The notes beneath the pieces are model-generated. The model did not search any database, was not told the origin of the DNA, and saw only the letters and a program-made list of their open reading frames with translations. A DNA stretch of 5,807 bases, from positions 1 through 5,807 of the forward strand of contig DAHXPE010000509.1 of the NCBI GenBank assembly GCA_027364495.1, written 5' to 3'. Of the stretch, positions 5,689-5,807 are shown piece after piece. The DNA is from Candidatus Heimdallarchaeota archaeon (lineage in GTDB: Archaea > Asgardarchaeota > Heimdallarchaeia > Hodarchaeales > LC-3). The translations under genes were made by a program, and so were the position numbers. The number at the start of each line of letters is the position of its first letter. Position 1 is the stretch's first letter.

Positions 5689-5807
5689 AAAGAAAAAGGG
5701 TGAAAGAGTATTAAAGGTCATTCTAATCGGGGATCCTGGTGTAGGGAAATCATCATTGATCAATACTTATGTACATGGTAAATTTAAGCATAGCTATCAA
5801 GTTACCA
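5633..5807 (+). CDS. Second Ras/Rab-like small GTPase, N-terminal part (cut by window end)
   Basis: The frame reads ...GERVLKVILIGDPGVGKSSL and then INTYVHGKFKHSYQVT, a textbook Rab-type first strand, P-loop (GDPGVGKS, coded at 5729-5752), helix 1 and switch I region. The first codon position after the upstream TGA (5621-5623) that can start translation is TTG at 5633, giving a 25-residue basic N-terminal extension before the core. This is longer than usual and has no ribosome binding site. An AGGAG element at 5666-5670 instead points to a start near 5673-5677, but there the ATG (5673) is out of frame and meets TAG at once, while the in-frame codon is GTA (5675). A one-base sequence error or mutation may hide the true start. 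The rest of the gene lies beyond the window. The GTPase identity is very likely; the start is not settled. It is divergent from the HEAT gene. Confidence 0.75.
   Translation, partial: MNKNPRITNPTRSNVEKIKKKKGERVLKVILIGDPGVGKSSLINTYVHGKFKHSYQVT
5666..5670 (+). promoter_or_regulatory. Shine-Dalgarno-like AGGAG near the second GTPase start
   Basis: AGGAG is the best ribosome-binding match near this gene. It is 4 nt before in-frame GTA (5675-5677) and 2 nt before an out-of-frame ATG. It suggests the natural start of the GTPase is here rather than at TTG 5633, if the base sequence is slightly wrong or a rare start is used. It also lies antisense to the HEAT gene, so it may be coincidence. Confidence 0.3.

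Noticed and set aside
168..5735. Three GGATCC sites (168, 2941, 5730)
   Set aside because: Isolated six-base palindromes with no shared flanks; no sign of a mobile element or repeat family.
5689..5763. N-terminus of the minus-strand HEAT frame from ATG 5763 (reading FPTPGSPIR)
   Set aside because: It is the exact antisense of the GDPGVGKSS P-loop of the plus-strand GTPase, a well-known false translation; the extra codons are best left out.
1..5807. CRISPR arrays, tRNA genes and insertion-sequence ends
   Set aside because: I looked for regularly spaced repeats, tRNA-like T-arm motifs and terminal inverted repeats with target duplications and saw none.

Overview
The window is AT-rich DNA (roughly 70% A+T) that most resembles an archaeal genome, probably an Asgard archaeon of the Loki/Heimdall type. 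Three things point there. A UbiA-family prenyltransferase looks like the archaeal enzyme that adds the second geranylgeranyl chain to ether lipids. Two Ras/Rab-like small GTPases lie less than 2 kb apart. TATA-like boxes sit about 25-33 nt ahead of several start codons, suggesting leaderless transcripts. The assignment rests on gene content only; no marker gene is present.

Left part (1-1726), minus strand: a probable two-gene operon, ubiA-like gene first, then a DHH-family phosphoesterase gene 20 nt downstream. The DHH protein keeps its N-terminal catalytic domain but ends where a C-terminal DHHA1 domain would normally begin. A short plus-strand reading frame at the very start of the window (1-141) has a DHHA1-like look in the opposite orientation.

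Middle part (1727-3582): a 161-bp divergent promoter region, then a plus-strand gene (1888-2934) for what looks like a catalytically degenerate nucleotidyltransferase domain followed by a helical HEPN-like region. It converges on a small minus-strand gene (2961-3344) whose product resembles the 30-kDa NuoC/hydrogenase subunit fold but stands alone and has lost the usual end motif. A very AT-rich 238-bp divergent spacer follows.

Right part (3583-5807): a complete Ras-like GTPase (+) meets, tail to tail with 3 nt between stops, a minus-strand gene for a multi-pass membrane protein with a long HEAT-repeat domain. A second Ras-like GTPase (+) begins at the head of that gene and runs off the window. 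The order GTPase > < membrane-HEAT < > GTPase suggests a membrane-linked GTPase module, but this is inference from position. The 5' ends of the HEAT gene and the second GTPase overlap or nearly overlap, and the second GTPase has no convincing standard start codon, so start sites there are unresolved.

No tRNA, rRNA, CRISPR array, transposase or insertion sequence was recognised.
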